Source of the DNA: Flavobacterium notoginsengisoli
Lineage (GTDB): Bacteria; Bacteroidota; Bacteroidia; Flavobacteriales; Flavobacteriaceae
Direction of reading: 5' to 3'
DNA length: 64,000 nucleotides
Assembly (NCBI RefSeq): GCF_014207905.1
Contig: NZ_JACHLB010000001.1
Coordinates: forward strand, 1,366,723-1,430,722
A model generated the notes under the pieces. It was not told where the DNA came from and did not search any database. It saw only the letters and a list, made by a program, of their open reading frames with translations. Shown piece by piece: positions 1-8,118 of this stretch. A program made the translations under genes and the position numbers. How positions within the stretch are numbered: position 1 is the stretch's first letter; each line of letters opens with the position of its first letter.

Positions 1-107
1 ATTTTCCGAATTTAAAATTAGAAACAATTCCAAACGCTGGTCATTGGCTTCATGCAGAAAACCCTAAAATGTTTTTTGAGATGACAACGGAGTTTTTAAA
101 AGAATAA
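1..107 (+). CDS. alpha/beta hydrolase, C-terminal end (partial)
   Basis: The window opens inside a reading frame (codons from base 3) that stops at the TAA at 105-107. The 34 visible residues include NAGHWLHAENP. This is the G-H-W-x-H-x-E-x-P context that surrounds the catalytic histidine near the C-terminus of YbfF/MhpC-like alpha/beta hydrolases. The nucleophile and acid residues lie outside the window, so the substrate cannot be judged. The next gene starts 54 bases downstream on the same strand. Confidence 0.7.
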   Translation, partial: FPNLKLETIPNAGHWLHAENPKMFFEMTTEFLKE

Positions 108-161
108 TCAGATTTGATAAAAAAATTAGTATTTTTAAATAAAATTAAAACCTGAATAATT

Positions 162-506
162 ATGAATTTATTACTTAGACTTCTTGTTACCGCTGCTTTG
201 GTTCTATTGTTATCTCACATTTTGACTGGAGTTCATGTTGCAAGTTTTGGTACTGCGGTAATCGTGGCAGTAGTTTTAGGATTGCTGAATATTTTTATAA
301 AGCCAATTTTAGTGTTGCTTACCTTGCCGGTTACGTTTATAACACTTGGATTATTTTTGTTAGTAATCAACGCTATAATTATTTTGTTGTGCACTAAGAT
401 CGTTGGAGGTTTTGTTGTCGATTCGTTCTGGACGGCATTGATTTTTAGTGTTATTTTATCGATTCTACAATCGATCACTTACAAAATTCTTGGAGACGAT
501 AAATAA
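162..506 (+). CDS. phage-holin-family (superfamily IV) membrane protein
   Basis: This 114-residue protein is almost entirely hydrophobic, with four membrane segments at about residues 3-25, 28-50, 55-80 and 88-108. The motif GLLNIFIKPILVLLTLPVT between segments two and three is characteristic of the small four-helix family named after mycobacteriophage holins (PF04020). The family is widespread in bacterial chromosomes with no phage nearby, and there is no lysin or other phage gene here, so lysis is not implied. The real role is unknown. A strong hairpin terminator at 559-600 follows the gene. Confidence 0.8.
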   Translation: MNLLLRLLVTAALVLLLSHILTGVHVASFGTAVIVAVVLGLLNIFIKPILVLLTLPVTFITLGLFLLVINAIIILLCTKIVGGFVVDSFWTALIFSVILSILQSITYKILGDDK

Positions 507-558
507 AGTAAATAGAGCAGATTAAAACTGCTTCAAATACAATAGATTAAAAACTTGG

Positions 559-600
559 TTGGGTTGCAAAAATTTTATAATTTTGCAACCCAATTTTATT
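559..600 (+). terminator. hairpin terminator overlapping the tig -7 promoter element
   Basis: A 13-bp perfect stem (559-571 with 581-593) and a 9-base loop are followed by TTTTATT. It fits a terminator for the holin-like gene. The same bases contain TAATTTTG (578-585), a match to the flavobacterial -7 consensus TAnnTTTG, with TTG triplets 16-20 bases upstream. The tig promoter therefore seems to sit inside the terminator hairpin. Confidence 0.6.
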
Positions 601-619
601 ATGTAAATTAAAGAAGAAG

Positions 620-1942
620 ATGGATATTAAAAGAGTAGCAATAGACGCTGTTAACGAGACAATTGTGATGAACGTTGTTCACATGGATTATAAAGGTCAA
701 GTAGCAAAAAGAATTAACGAAAAAATGCCTTTAGCGCAAGTAAAAGGATTTAGAAAAGGGGCTGTGCCTAAAGATCTTGTTGAAAAACAATACGGAAAAG
801 CTATTAAGCAAGAAGAGATCAAAAAAGTAGTTGATTTGGCTTTAGAGCGTTATATTCAATCTGAAAGATTAAACCTTTTAGGAACTCCTCTTGCAAAAGT
901 AAACGAAGATTTTAACTGGGATGCTGAAGAATTAACTTTCGAATACGAAATTGGTTTAGTGCCAAACTTCGAAATTGATCTTGAAGCTAAAAATAATATC
1001 GTAAAATATATCGTTACTGCAGACGATAAATTAATCGACGGACAAGTAGAGCGTATCCAAAAACAATTTGGAAAAGCAATTCCACAAGAAGTTTCTGATG
1101 CTAAATCTGACTTAACTGGAACTTTCTCTAGCGAAGCAAACGGAATCAACAATACAACTACAATTGCTGTTGATGCATTCAGCAAAAAAGCTCAAAAACA
1201 ATTCACAGGTAAAAAAGTTGGAGATGTTGTTACGGTAAGCACAAAAGGTTTATTTGAAGACGATCACCAATTAATGGATTATTTAAAAGTTGGTCACGAA
1301 GGTGTTCACGGTTTAGATGTTGAAGTAAACTTCACTATCGAAGCAATCAACGGATCTGAGCCAGCTGAATTAAACCAAGAGTTATTTGATAAACTTTTTG
1401 GTGAAGGAAAAGTAGCTTCTTTAGAAGATTTAAAATCTAAAATTAAAGAAGATGCTGAATCTCAATTCGCACAACAAGCAGACCAAAAATTATTACTAGA
1501 CGTTCAAGATTTCTTAATCGAAAACACAAAATTCGATTTACCAGCTGAATTCTTGAAAAAATGGTTACAAACTGTTGGAGAGAAAAAATTAACTGCTGAA
1601 GAAGCAGAGGTTGAATACGCAAGATCTGAAAAAGGTTTACGTTTCCAATTAATCGAAGGAAAAGCATTAGCACAAAGCAATATCCAAATTACATTTGAAG
1701 ATTTGAAAGAGTTTACTTCAAACGCTATCAGACAACAAATGGCTCAATTTGGTCAAACAAACCCAACTGACGAAGAAGTTCAAGGAATCGTGGCTAGAGT
1801 TTTATCTAACCAAGAAGAAGTAAAAAGACTTTCTGAGCAAGTTGTAGCAGCTAAGATGTTAGATATCTTCAAAGAAAAAGCTAACCCAACAACTAAAGAG
1901 GTTACTTACGAAGAATTTATCGCTGCGTCTTACGGAGAATAA
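620..1942 (+). CDS. tig: trigger factor (ribosome-associated chaperone)
   Basis: Trigger factor binds near the ribosomal exit tunnel and shields nascent chains. The ribosome-binding signature GFRKGAVP is at residues 43-50 in an N-terminal alpha/beta domain (about 1-115). A middle FKBP-like domain (about 150-245) and a long helical C-terminal arm (about 250-430) follow. At 440 residues it has the usual full length. The middle domain is divergent, so prolyl isomerase activity is uncertain. It lies directly upstream of clpP and clpX, the same tig-clpP-clpX order found in many bacteria. Each of the three has its own promoter-like sequence here, so they need not be one transcript. The ATG is 27 bases after the hairpin. 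Confidence 0.95.
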   Translation: MDIKRVAIDAVNETIVMNVVHMDYKGQVAKRINEKMPLAQVKGFRKGAVPKDLVEKQYGKAIKQEEIKKVVDLALERYIQSERLNLLGTPLAKVNEDFNWDAEELTFEYEIGLVPNFEIDLEAKNNIVKYIVTADDKLIDGQVERIQKQFGKAIPQEVSDAKSDLTGTFSSEANGINNTTTIAVDAFSKKAQKQFTGKKVGDVVTVSTKGLFEDDHQLMDYLKVGHEGVHGLDVEVNFTIEAINGSEPAELNQELFDKLFGEGKVASLEDLKSKIKEDAESQFAQQADQKLLLDVQDFLIENTKFDLPAEFLKKWLQTVGEKKLTAEEAEVEYARSEKGLRFQLIEGKALAQSNIQITFEDLKEFTSNAIRQQMAQFGQTNPTDEEVQGIVARVLSNQEEVKRLSEQVVAAKMLDIFKEKANPTTKEVTYEEFIAASYGE

Positions 1943-2047
1943 ATTTAAGTCTGAAAGTTGAAAGTTATAAAGTCAAAAGTTAAGAAGTATACTTTTTAAA
2001 AATTAAGATTTTATTACAGAAACTGAAAGATAAAAATAATTATATTT

Positions 2048-2090
2048 GAACGTCAATGGAAGTTTTTCTTCTATTGACGTTCTTTTTTTT
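2048..2090 (+). terminator. tig rho-independent terminator
   Basis: A 15-bp stem (2048-2062 with 2068-2082, one G-T pair) closes a TTTTT loop and is followed by eight T residues. It is the strongest intrinsic terminator in the window and separates tig from clpP. Confidence 0.9.
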
Positions 2091-2193
2091 GTTCCAAGTT
2101 TCAAGTAAATAAACGTTTCTAAGTTTAAAAAAACTTAGAATCTTAGTACCTTAGAATCTTAACATCTTAAAAAAAGAAGACAAATTGGCATCC

Positions 2194-2225
2194 TTTGTAA
2201 AAAGGTACGAACTTTGTTAAATTTG
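2194..2225 (+). promoter_or_regulatory. clpP promoter candidate
   Basis: TTTG at 2194-2197, a 20-base spacer and TAAATTTG at 2218-2225 match the Bacteroidota primary promoter consensus (TTTG, 17-23 bases, TAnnTTTG). The expected start would be near 2231, giving a leader of about 40 bases before the clpP ATG. Confidence 0.6.
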
Positions 2226-2272
2226 TTTAAGTCACTTGCTGACTTTAGACTTTTCAACTTTAAACTAAAAAT

Positions 2273-2947
2273 ATGAACTACGGTAAAGAATTCAAAAATT
2301 TTGCTACAAAGCACCACGGAGTAAATAGTCTATATTATGATAAAATCATCAGCGCAATGACGCCGACGAATTTAACTCCAAATATTATCGAAGAACGTCA
2401 ATTAAATGTTTCGATTTTAGACGTTTTCTCAAGATTAATGATGGACAGAATTATCTTTTTAGGAACAGGTATCGATGACCAGATTGCAAATGTTGTACAG
2501 GCGCAATTATTGTTCTTAGAAAGTGCTGATGCATCAAAAGATATTCAAATTTATTTAAACTCTCCAGGAGGAAGCGTTTATGCTGGTTTAGGAATTTATG
2601 ACACTATGCAGTATATCAAACCAGATGTTGCTACAATTTGTACAGGAATGGCAGCTTCTATGGGAGCAGTTCTTTTATGTGCTGGAGCAGCAGGAAAACG
2701 TTCTGCATTGCCTCACTCAAGAGTAATGATTCACCAGCCATCTGGAGGAGCACAAGGTGTTGCAACAGATATGGAAATCAACTTACGTGAAATGTTGAAA
2801 TTAAAAGATGAATTATACAACATCATTTCGCACCATTCTGGACAGTCTTTCGAAAGAGTTCACAAAGACAGTGAGCGTGATTACTGGATGATTGCTGACG
2901 AAGCAAAAGAATACGGAATGATTGATGAAGTTTTGAGAAGAGGATAA
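2273..2947 (+). CDS. clpP: ATP-dependent Clp protease proteolytic subunit
   Basis: ClpP forms the tetradecameric barrel that degrades proteins fed by ClpX. The catalytic triad is visible: Ser129 in GMAASMG, His154 in VMIHQP and Asp203 in ERDYW. The substrate-cleft sequence NSPGGSV is at 96-102. The 224-residue product has about 45 residues before the conserved core (FSRLMMDRIIFLG), longer than in E. coli and consistent with an N-terminal extension or propeptide common in this phylum. It is followed by clpX, 182 bases away, after a long inverted repeat and a separate promoter-like site. Confidence 0.97.
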   Translation: MNYGKEFKNFATKHHGVNSLYYDKIISAMTPTNLTPNIIEERQLNVSILDVFSRLMMDRIIFLGTGIDDQIANVVQAQLLFLESADASKDIQIYLNSPGGSVYAGLGIYDTMQYIKPDVATICTGMAASMGAVLLCAGAAGKRSALPHSRVMIHQPSGGAQGVATDMEINLREMLKLKDELYNIISHHSGQSFERVHKDSERDYWMIADEAKEYGMIDEVLRRG

Positions 2948-2964
2948 TTTTTAAAGTTTAAATT

Positions 2965-3021
2965 GTTTCAAGTTTCAGGTTTCAAGTTGCGTAGATAACG
3001 TGCCAACCTGAAACTTGAAAC
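2965..3021. repeat. inverted repeat between clpP and clpX
   Basis: A 17-base arm at 2965-2981 (GTTTCAAGTTTCAGGTT) is repeated in inverted form at 3005-3021. The arms themselves are slipped repeats of TTTCAAG/TTTCAGG. Similar CCTGAAACTT sequence recurs at about 57005-57016. It could act as a clpP terminator, although the T-tract on the plus strand is poor. Confidence 0.6.
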
Positions 3022-3098
3022 TTGAAACAAAAACTAAAATATTAAGCTGTAAAGAAGTTAAGTTTTTAAGTTTTAGATTGAAAAGCTTAGAAACTTAG

Positions 3099-3106
3099 TA
3101 TCTTTG
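3099..3106 (+). promoter_or_regulatory. clpX -7 promoter element
   Basis: TATCTTTG matches TAnnTTTG and lies 24 bases upstream of the clpX ATG. ATTG at 3077-3080, 18 bases upstream, is a partial -33 element. This suggests clpX can be transcribed separately from clpP. Confidence 0.5.
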
Positions 3107-3129
3107 CAGCTTAGTAACTTAAATAAAGA

Positions 3130-4362
3130 ATGGCAAAAGTAGTATTAGAATGTTCGTTTTGTGGAAGAAAGAAGCCAGAAACTAATTTATTAATAGCTGG
3201 TATCAATGCACACATTTGTGATAAATGTATTGAACAAGCGCACGGAATTGTTTTAGAAGAATTAAAATCTAGCGGAAGTACAAAATTAGTTGGTGATTTA
3301 ATTTTAAAGAAGCCAAAAGAAATTAGAGCTTTCTTAGATCAATATGTTATTGGTCAGGACCAGACTAAAAAAGTGATGTCAGTTGCCGTTTACAATCACT
3401 ACAAACGTTTAATGCAACAGCAATTAGACGATGAAGTTGAGATTGAAAAAAGTAACATCATCATGGTTGGTCAAACTGGAACAGGAAAAACATTGGTAGC
3501 AAAAACTATTGCAAAAATGTTAGACGTTCCTTTGGCTATTGTTGATGCAACAGTATTAACAGAAGCTGGATATGTAGGAGAAGATGTTGAAAGTATTTTA
3601 ACTCGTCTTTTGCAAGCTGCAGATTACGATGTAGCTAAAGCCGAAAGAGGAATTGTATTTATTGACGAAATTGATAAAATTGCCCGTAAAAGCGATAACC
3701 CATCTATAACGCGAGACGTTTCTGGAGAAGGTGTTCAGCAAGCGTTATTGAAATTATTGGAAGGAACAGTGGTAAACGTACCGCCAAAAGGAGGGCGTAA
3801 ACATCCAGACCAAAAATTTGTTGAGGTAAATACTCAAAATATCTTGTTTATTGCAGGAGGAGCTTTTGATGGAGTAGAACGTATTATTTCAAAACGTTTA
3901 AACCGTCAGGCAGTTGGTTATTCGACTTCTAAAAATGTGGATAATATTGATAAAGATAATTTGCTTCAATACATTATCCCAAAAGACATTAAAGATTTCG
4001 GATTGATTCCAGAAATTATTGGTCGTTTACCAGTTTTAACGCACATGGATCCTTTGGATAAAGAAACACTTCGTGCCATTTTAACACAACCTAAAAATGC
4101 TTTGATAAAACAATATCAGAAATTATTTTTAATGGATGATGTTGAATTTACAATTACAGACGAAGCTTTAGATTTTATTGTAGACAAAGCTTTAGAATAC
4201 AAACTAGGTGCTCGTGGATTGCGTTCTTTATGTGAAGCTATCTTAACTGATGCAATGTATGAACTGCCAACTTCAGATGACACGACTTTGACAATCGACA
4301 AAGAATATGCAGAACATACTTTAAGTAAAAACTTATTGAAGCGTATGGAAATTGCTTCTTAA
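3130..4362 (+). CDS. clpX: ATP-dependent Clp protease ATP-binding subunit ClpX
   Basis: ClpX is the AAA+ unfoldase that partners ClpP. The N-terminal zinc-binding domain has Cys8, Cys11, Cys30 and Cys33. Walker A GQTGTGKT is at 114-121, the pore-loop GYVG at 147-150, Walker B IVFIDE at 175-180 and the sensor-2 region GARGLRS near the C-terminus. At 410 residues it is full length. The ClpP-docking tripeptide, IGF in E. coli, aligns here with Val-Gly-Tyr (residues 262-264, in QAVGYS), so docking to the adjacent ClpP may use a slightly different contact. A terminator follows at 4384-4414. Confidence 0.97.
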   Translation: MAKVVLECSFCGRKKPETNLLIAGINAHICDKCIEQAHGIVLEELKSSGSTKLVGDLILKKPKEIRAFLDQYVIGQDQTKKVMSVAVYNHYKRLMQQQLDDEVEIEKSNIIMVGQTGTGKTLVAKTIAKMLDVPLAIVDATVLTEAGYVGEDVESILTRLLQAADYDVAKAERGIVFIDEIDKIARKSDNPSITRDVSGEGVQQALLKLLEGTVVNVPPKGGRKHPDQKFVEVNTQNILFIAGGAFDGVERIISKRLNRQAVGYSTSKNVDNIDKDNLLQYIIPKDIKDFGLIPEIIGRLPVLTHMDPLDKETLRAILTQPKNALIKQYQKLFLMDDVEFTITDEALDFIVDKALEYKLGARGLRSLCEAILTDAMYELPTSDDTTLTIDKEYAEHTLSKNLLKRMEIAS

Positions 4363-4383
4363 AGATTGAAAAGTATATTTCTA

Positions 4384-4414
4384 AAACCTGTTCATTTTTG
4401 AGCAGGTTTTTTTT
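4384..4414 (+). terminator. clpX terminator
   Basis: AACCTGTTCA and TGAGCAGGTT form a 10-bp stem with a TTTT loop, followed by a run of T residues. It is placed 22 bases after the clpX stop. Confidence 0.85.
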
Positions 4415-4463
4415 TATACTTTTTAAGTTCAATTTTCGTTCATCTTTTTATGTAAATTTAAAC

Positions 4464-5108
4464 ATGAAAAAAATGCTTTTTATAATTGGTCTTGCTCTGA
4501 TTTTTTCTTGTAATAAAGAAAATAAAGTTGCAACTGTTTCTCAAAATAAAACCGAAACAGTTTCAGAAGAAAAACCTCGAATTGAAATCAATTACAATAA
4601 TTATTATAAAGAAGCACAACAATACTGCAAAACAAACAATCTCAATACAAAGAAATTTATTCTAATAGATTTAGGATTGCATTCTGGCCTAAAAAGGTTT
4701 TTTGTTTACGATTTTAAAAAGAATGCAGTTTCTAAATCTTATATGGTAAGTCATGGTTGTGGCGATAATCAATGGGGAAGAACTTCTTCTAAAGAAAAAC
4801 CTCAAATTAGTAATGAATTTGATTCGCATTGTTCTTCGGTTGGGAAATATGTTGTTTTAGATCGTGGCGTGAGTCAATGGGGAATAAAAGTCAATTATAT
4901 TTTGCAAGGAAAAGACAAAACAAATTCTAATGCAAGAAGTCGAGCCATCGTTCTGCATTCTTGGGACGCTATTTCAGATAATGAAGTTTATCCAGAAGGA
5001 ACACCAGAAGGTTGGGGCTGTCCGGCGGTTTCAAACGAAAGCATGAAAGAAATCGACGAACTTTTAAAAACAAACAAAAAGGTTTTAATGTGGATTATTA
5101 AACCTTGA
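4464..5108 (+). CDS. lipoprotein murein L,D-transpeptidase-like (YkuD_2 family)
   Basis: The ATG at 4464 gives a lipoprotein signal MKKMLFIIGLALIFSC with lipobox Cys16. An upstream in-frame start at 4398 would bury this signal, so it was rejected. The 214-residue protein then has a catalytic domain ending in HSWD (His165) and GWGCPAVS (Cys186), the His-Cys pattern of the YkuD_2 murein L,D-transpeptidase-like family. Classical YkuD enzymes use SHGC(I/V)R; this subfamily uses GCPAVS. It probably acts on peptidoglycan peptides in the periplasm, or attaches proteins to murein. Biochemical activity in this subfamily is less well established than in YkuD. It converges with the regulator gene that ends at 5161. 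Confidence 0.8.
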   Translation: MKKMLFIIGLALIFSCNKENKVATVSQNKTETVSEEKPRIEINYNNYYKEAQQYCKTNNLNTKKFILIDLGLHSGLKRFFVYDFKKNAVSKSYMVSHGCGDNQWGRTSSKEKPQISNEFDSHCSSVGKYVVLDRGVSQWGIKVNYILQGKDKTNSNARSRAIVLHSWDAISDNEVYPEGTPEGWGCPAVSNESMKEIDELLKTNKKVLMWIIKP

Positions 5109-5129
5109 ATTATTTTAAAATCAATTGTT

Positions 5130-5149
5130 AGACGCACTGCGGTGCGTCT
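5130..5149. repeat. short GC-rich hairpin between convergent genes
   Basis: AGACGCAC at 5130-5137 and GTGCGTCT at 5142-5149 form an 8-bp stem with a 4-base loop. It is much richer in GC than its surroundings. It lies between two convergent genes and may terminate transcription or be a copy of a small dispersed palindrome. Confidence 0.55.
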
Positions 5150-5160
5150 CTACGATAAAA

Positions 5161-6126
5161 CTACTGCACTCTAAATTTTTCTCTGTACTCAATTGGTTTC
5201 ATTCCAACCATTTTATAAAATACTTTTCTAAAAGCTTTTGGGTCATTATATCCCGTTTTTTCTATAATTTCTGAAATCGAAAGTTGAGTTTGTTCCAAAT
5301 ATTTCTTCGAACTTTCAACTCTTATATTTTGAAGATATTCGATTGGCGGAATTCCTGTCACTTGTTTAAAACGGCGTGTCATATTTCTAGCGCTCGTTGG
5401 AATATCTTTAGTAATTTCTTCCAGTTTTTCTATAGAATGATACTGACTTTCTATTTTTTGCTGTAGCATAGCAACCAAAGAATCATTGTGCAAATGATTG
5501 GGTCTGAAAGTGCTAAAATAACTTTGCTTATAGCGGTTTAAATCAATAGAGAATATTTTGGCAATATTAACTGCCATTTCGTTGCCACAGAATTTTTGAA
5601 CTAATAGAATCAATAAGTGAAAAGTTGAGGTTGAGCCACCGCTAGTATACAAACTCCCGTCGGCAGTTAAGGTTTCTTCTGCTTTTAATTTGACCATCGG
5701 AAATGCTTTGGTAAAAGCGCTGCACGCGTCAACGTGTGTAGTTGCCAATTTCTCATTTAATAAACCTGATGCAGCAAACAAAAAGGCTCCCGTACAGAAA
5801 CTAGCTAACTCGGCTCCAGCTTTGTGCTGTTTTTGTAACCACGGAATGAAATTTCGGTTTTTCTTTATCATTTCACTCATATTGTCGGTAGTAAAAGCGG
5901 GTATCAAAATGAGATCTAAAACAATATCAGAGGTTTCAATTTCGTTAGAATTATAGCCAAATATATTTCCTTGATCCGATTGTTCTTTAGATTGAAAAAT
6001 CATGATTTCGAATGGCTTTTCATTTCCAGAAGTCAATTTATTGGTTGTTTCGAACACTTCTAAAATAGCTGCAATACTTAATAATTTGTAGTCGTGAGGC
6101 ACGATTAATCCTAATTTCTTGCTCAT
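5161..6126 (-). CDS. GlxA-type regulator: DJ-1/PfpI-like domain plus AraC HTH
   Basis: This 321-residue transcription factor has an N-terminal class I glutamine amidotransferase-like (DJ-1/PfpI) domain (about 1-185) with the nucleophile-elbow sequence FCTGAF. Its C-terminal AraC/XylS DNA-binding domain (about 225-321) contains SISEIIEKTGYNDPKAFRKV. The N-terminal half is normally a sensor rather than an enzyme in this family. The start MSKKLGLIVPHDY at 6126 was chosen because the fold begins there; an in-frame start at 6162 adds only a polar tail. It is divergent from the VOC/SRPBCC series, a common arrangement for a local regulator, but control of those genes is inferred. Confidence 0.85.
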   Translation of the reverse strand: MSKKLGLIVPHDYKLLSIAAILEVFETTNKLTSGNEKPFEIMIFQSKEQSDQGNIFGYNSNEIETSDIVLDLILIPAFTTDNMSEMIKKNRNFIPWLQKQHKAGAELASFCTGAFLFAASGLLNEKLATTHVDACSAFTKAFPMVKLKAEETLTADGSLYTSGGSTSTFHLLILLVQKFCGNEMAVNIAKIFSIDLNRYKQSYFSTFRPNHLHNDSLVAMLQQKIESQYHSIEKLEEITKDIPTSARNMTRRFKQVTGIPPIEYLQNIRVESSKKYLEQTQLSISEIIEKTGYNDPKAFRKVFYKMVGMKPIEYREKFRVQ

Positions 6127-6267
6127 GATTTTGATTGTTTTTGAAGATTTACTGCCTAACAAAAATAATCATTTTGTCTTAAATGCCCCTAAAAATGACT
6201 TTTATTGTCGTTTTAAACTAATCTTAAAAAATTAAATTTGTTTTAATTAATTCGTAATTTTATAAAG

Positions 6268-6687
6268 ATGAAAACAAAAATCTTCTTAAATCTTGCCGTA
6301 AAAGATTTAAACAAAGCGGTGTCTTTTTATAACGAACTTGGTTTTCCAACCAATCGACAATTCACAAACGAAAAGGGAGCTTGCATTGTTATTGACGAAA
6401 ATATATTTGTAATGCTTTTGGTAGAAGAGTTTTATAAAACTTTTACAAAAAAGGAGCTTTGCGATCCTAAAAAATCTAGTGAAGCTCTTGTGGCTATTTC
6501 TGTAGATACAAGAGAGCAGGTAGATGAAATGATGGAGAAAGCAGTTAAAGCTGGTGGAACAGATTATTTGCAGTCACAAGATTATGGATGGATGTATCAA
6601 AAAACATTTTTAGATGTAGACGGGCACCATTGGGAAGTTTTTCATATGGATGAAAGTCAAATTCCAGATAATCCAAATGAAATGTAA
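6268..6687 (+). CDS. VOC family (glyoxalase/bleomycin-resistance fold) protein
   Basis: The protein has 139 residues with paired beta-alpha-beta-beta-beta modules: IFLNLAVKDLNKAVSFYNELGF at the start and GWMYQKTFLDVDGHHWEVFHMD at the end. The latter has the D-x-D-G-H-x-W-E signature of VOC proteins, where His and Glu can bind a metal. The substrate is unknown, and many members are neither glyoxalases nor resistance proteins. It is the first of five same-strand genes (6268-8553) in which VOC and SRPBCC proteins alternate. The closest paralogue in the window is the protein at 7220-7630. Confidence 0.85.
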   Translation: MKTKIFLNLAVKDLNKAVSFYNELGFPTNRQFTNEKGACIVIDENIFVMLLVEEFYKTFTKKELCDPKKSSEALVAISVDTREQVDEMMEKAVKAGGTDYLQSQDYGWMYQKTFLDVDGHHWEVFHMDESQIPDNPNEM

Positions 6688-6720
6688 AATTTGAAAAAGA
6701 GTAACCATTAAAAATATAAT

Positions 6721-7125
6721 ATGATAACAATAAAAAGTACTATAAACGCTTCAATAGACAAAGTTTGGGAATTCTGGAATAAACCTGAACATATCACAAA
6801 ATGGGCATTTGCATCTCCAGAATGGCATTCGCCTCGAGCAGAAAATGATTTAAGAGAAGGAGGGAAATTCTCAACAACGATGGCTGCAAAAGACGGAAGC
6901 ATGAGTTTTGATTTTGGAGGAGAATATACTTTGGTGAAAGAAAATCAAGCAATTAATTATACAATGGGAGACGGAAGAAAAACCGAAATCACGTTTAATG
7001 AAACTCCTGAAGGCGTTGAGATAATTGAAAAATTCGATCCAGAATCACAAAATCCAGAAGAAATGCAACGTGCAGGATGGCAGGCAATTCTAGATAATTT
7101 TAAAAGTTACGTTGAGAATAACTAA
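6721..7125 (+). CDS. SRPBCC/AHSA1-like domain protein
   Basis: This 134-residue protein has the START/Bet v1-type fold of the Aha1-C-like (AHSA1) family. The N-terminal strand ITIKSTINASIDKVWEFWNKPEHITKW is typical, and so is the ending GWQAILDNFKSYVE. Such proteins bind hydrophobic ligands in a central cavity, and the ligand here cannot be told. It follows the first VOC gene by 33 bases, and the VOC-SRPBCC pair is repeated at 7220-8069. Confidence 0.85.
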   Translation: MITIKSTINASIDKVWEFWNKPEHITKWAFASPEWHSPRAENDLREGGKFSTTMAAKDGSMSFDFGGEYTLVKENQAINYTMGDGRKTEITFNETPEGVEIIEKFDPESQNPEEMQRAGWQAILDNFKSYVENN

Positions 7126-7219
7126 GGTTCAAAGATTAAAAACTTAAAATAACTTACATTACTTATATGGTTTAAAAAAGAAAAAACTAAATATCTAACC
7201 CAACAAAAAAAAACAAAAA

Positions 7220-7630
7220 ATGACAAAACAAATATGGTTGAATCTTCCTGTAAAGGATGTAGCAAAAGCGAAAGATTTTTTCTGGAAAATTGGTTTTTCG
7301 TTTAATGAACAGCACGACACGCCAAGTTCGACGTGTATGGTTGTAGGTGAAGGGCATTTTGTGGTAATGCTTTTTGAAGAAATGCTTTTTTCTAGCTTTT
7401 CACAAAATGGTATTACAGATACGGAATCAAGTTCTGAAGTACTGATTTCGATTGATGCAGAAAGCAGAGAAGAAGTAGACGAATTAGCAGAAAAAGTTAA
7501 AGAAGCTGGCGGAACTGTTTTTGCGCCTCCTGCTGAAAGTCAAGGCTGGATGTATGGTTGCGGTTTTGCCGATTTGGATGGTCATCGTTGGAATGTTTTA
7601 TTTATGGACTTTAGTAAATTACCGAGTTAA
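7220..7630 (+). CDS. VOC family protein, second copy
   Basis: The 136-residue protein is a clear paralogue of the VOC protein at 6268-6687. It has the same layout, IWLNLPVKDVAKAKDFFWKIGF at the start and GWMYGCGFADLDGHRWNVLFMD at the end. The D-G-H-x-W signature is kept, but the final metal-ligand position is Asn where the first copy has Glu, so metal binding may differ. Its stop is one base from the next start, so the two are surely co-transcribed. Confidence 0.85.
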   Translation: MTKQIWLNLPVKDVAKAKDFFWKIGFSFNEQHDTPSSTCMVVGEGHFVVMLFEEMLFSSFSQNGITDTESSSEVLISIDAESREEVDELAEKVKEAGGTVFAPPAESQGWMYGCGFADLDGHRWNVLFMDFSKLPS

Positions 7631-7631
7631 A

Positions 7632-8069
7632 ATGGAAAAATTAGTATTTAATATAGATATAAAAGCTTCTAAAGAAAAGATTTGGAAGGTTTTATGGGAT
7701 GATGAAACTTACAGAAAGTGGACAAGCGCTTTTTGTGAAGGAAGTTATGTAGAAACGACTTGGAACGAAGGAGATAAAATTTATTTTTTGGGTCCAACCG
7801 GAGAAGGAATGAATAGTATAATAGAAACTAAAATTCCAAATGAGTATATGGCTTTTAAGCATATGGGAGAACTCAAAGACTTTAAAGAAGTTCCGCCAAA
7901 CGAAGAAACTCAGAAATGGGTTGGCGCAATGGAAACCTATCGCTTGACTCAAAAAGGAGACCAAGTTGATCTTCAAGCTGAGGTTGATGTAATGGAAAAA
8001 CATATCGATTATTTTAAAGAAGCTTTTCCCAAAAGCTTAGAAATAATCAAGCAATTGTCTGAGGAATAG
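7632..8069 (+). CDS. SRPBCC/AHSA1-like domain protein, second copy
   Basis: The product has 145 residues, with the start MEKLVFNIDIKASKEKIWKVL placed one base after the preceding stop. A longer in-frame start at 7521 would overlap the upstream gene by over 100 bases and was rejected. The fold is the ligand-binding SRPBCC/START type, with DDETYRKWTSAF near the N-terminus and a C-terminal helix. Sequence identity to the copy at 6721 looks low, so the two SRPBCC genes are not a recent duplication. Confidence 0.82.
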   Translation: MEKLVFNIDIKASKEKIWKVLWDDETYRKWTSAFCEGSYVETTWNEGDKIYFLGPTGEGMNSIIETKIPNEYMAFKHMGELKDFKEVPPNEETQKWVGAMETYRLTQKGDQVDLQAEVDVMEKHIDYFKEAFPKSLEIIKQLSEE

Positions 8070-8118
8070 AGTGTCAAAGACATTAATAATTTATAATTAA
8101 CAATTAATAATTAAAAAA

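Larger units (their letters stand above)
1943..2272. other. tig-clpP intergenic region
   Basis: These 330 bases hold no gene. They contain slipped GAAAGTTGAAAGTT-type repeats after tig (1950-1985), the strong terminator at 2048-2090, a run of CTTAGAATCTTAG-like repeats (2129-2172) that recurs at about 15437-15485, and the clpP promoter candidate at 2194-2225. Confidence 0.6.

Noticed and set aside
162..506. The holin-like gene as a sign of prophage
   Set aside because: The family is common outside phages, and no lysin, integrase or structural phage gene is present.
2185..2197. A sigma-54-like TTGGCA site upstream of clpP
   Set aside because: The spacing from GG to a GC dinucleotide is wrong for sigma-54. 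The TTTG and TAAATTTG elements explain the promoter better.
4398..4463. A longer N-terminus for the L,D-transpeptidase-like protein
   Set aside because: It would add 22 residues before a perfect lipoprotein signal peptide and overlap the clpX terminator.
7521..7631. A longer N-terminus for the second SRPBCC protein
   Set aside because: It would overlap the preceding VOC gene by more than 100 bases; the ATG one base after that gene's stop gives the correct family N-terminus.
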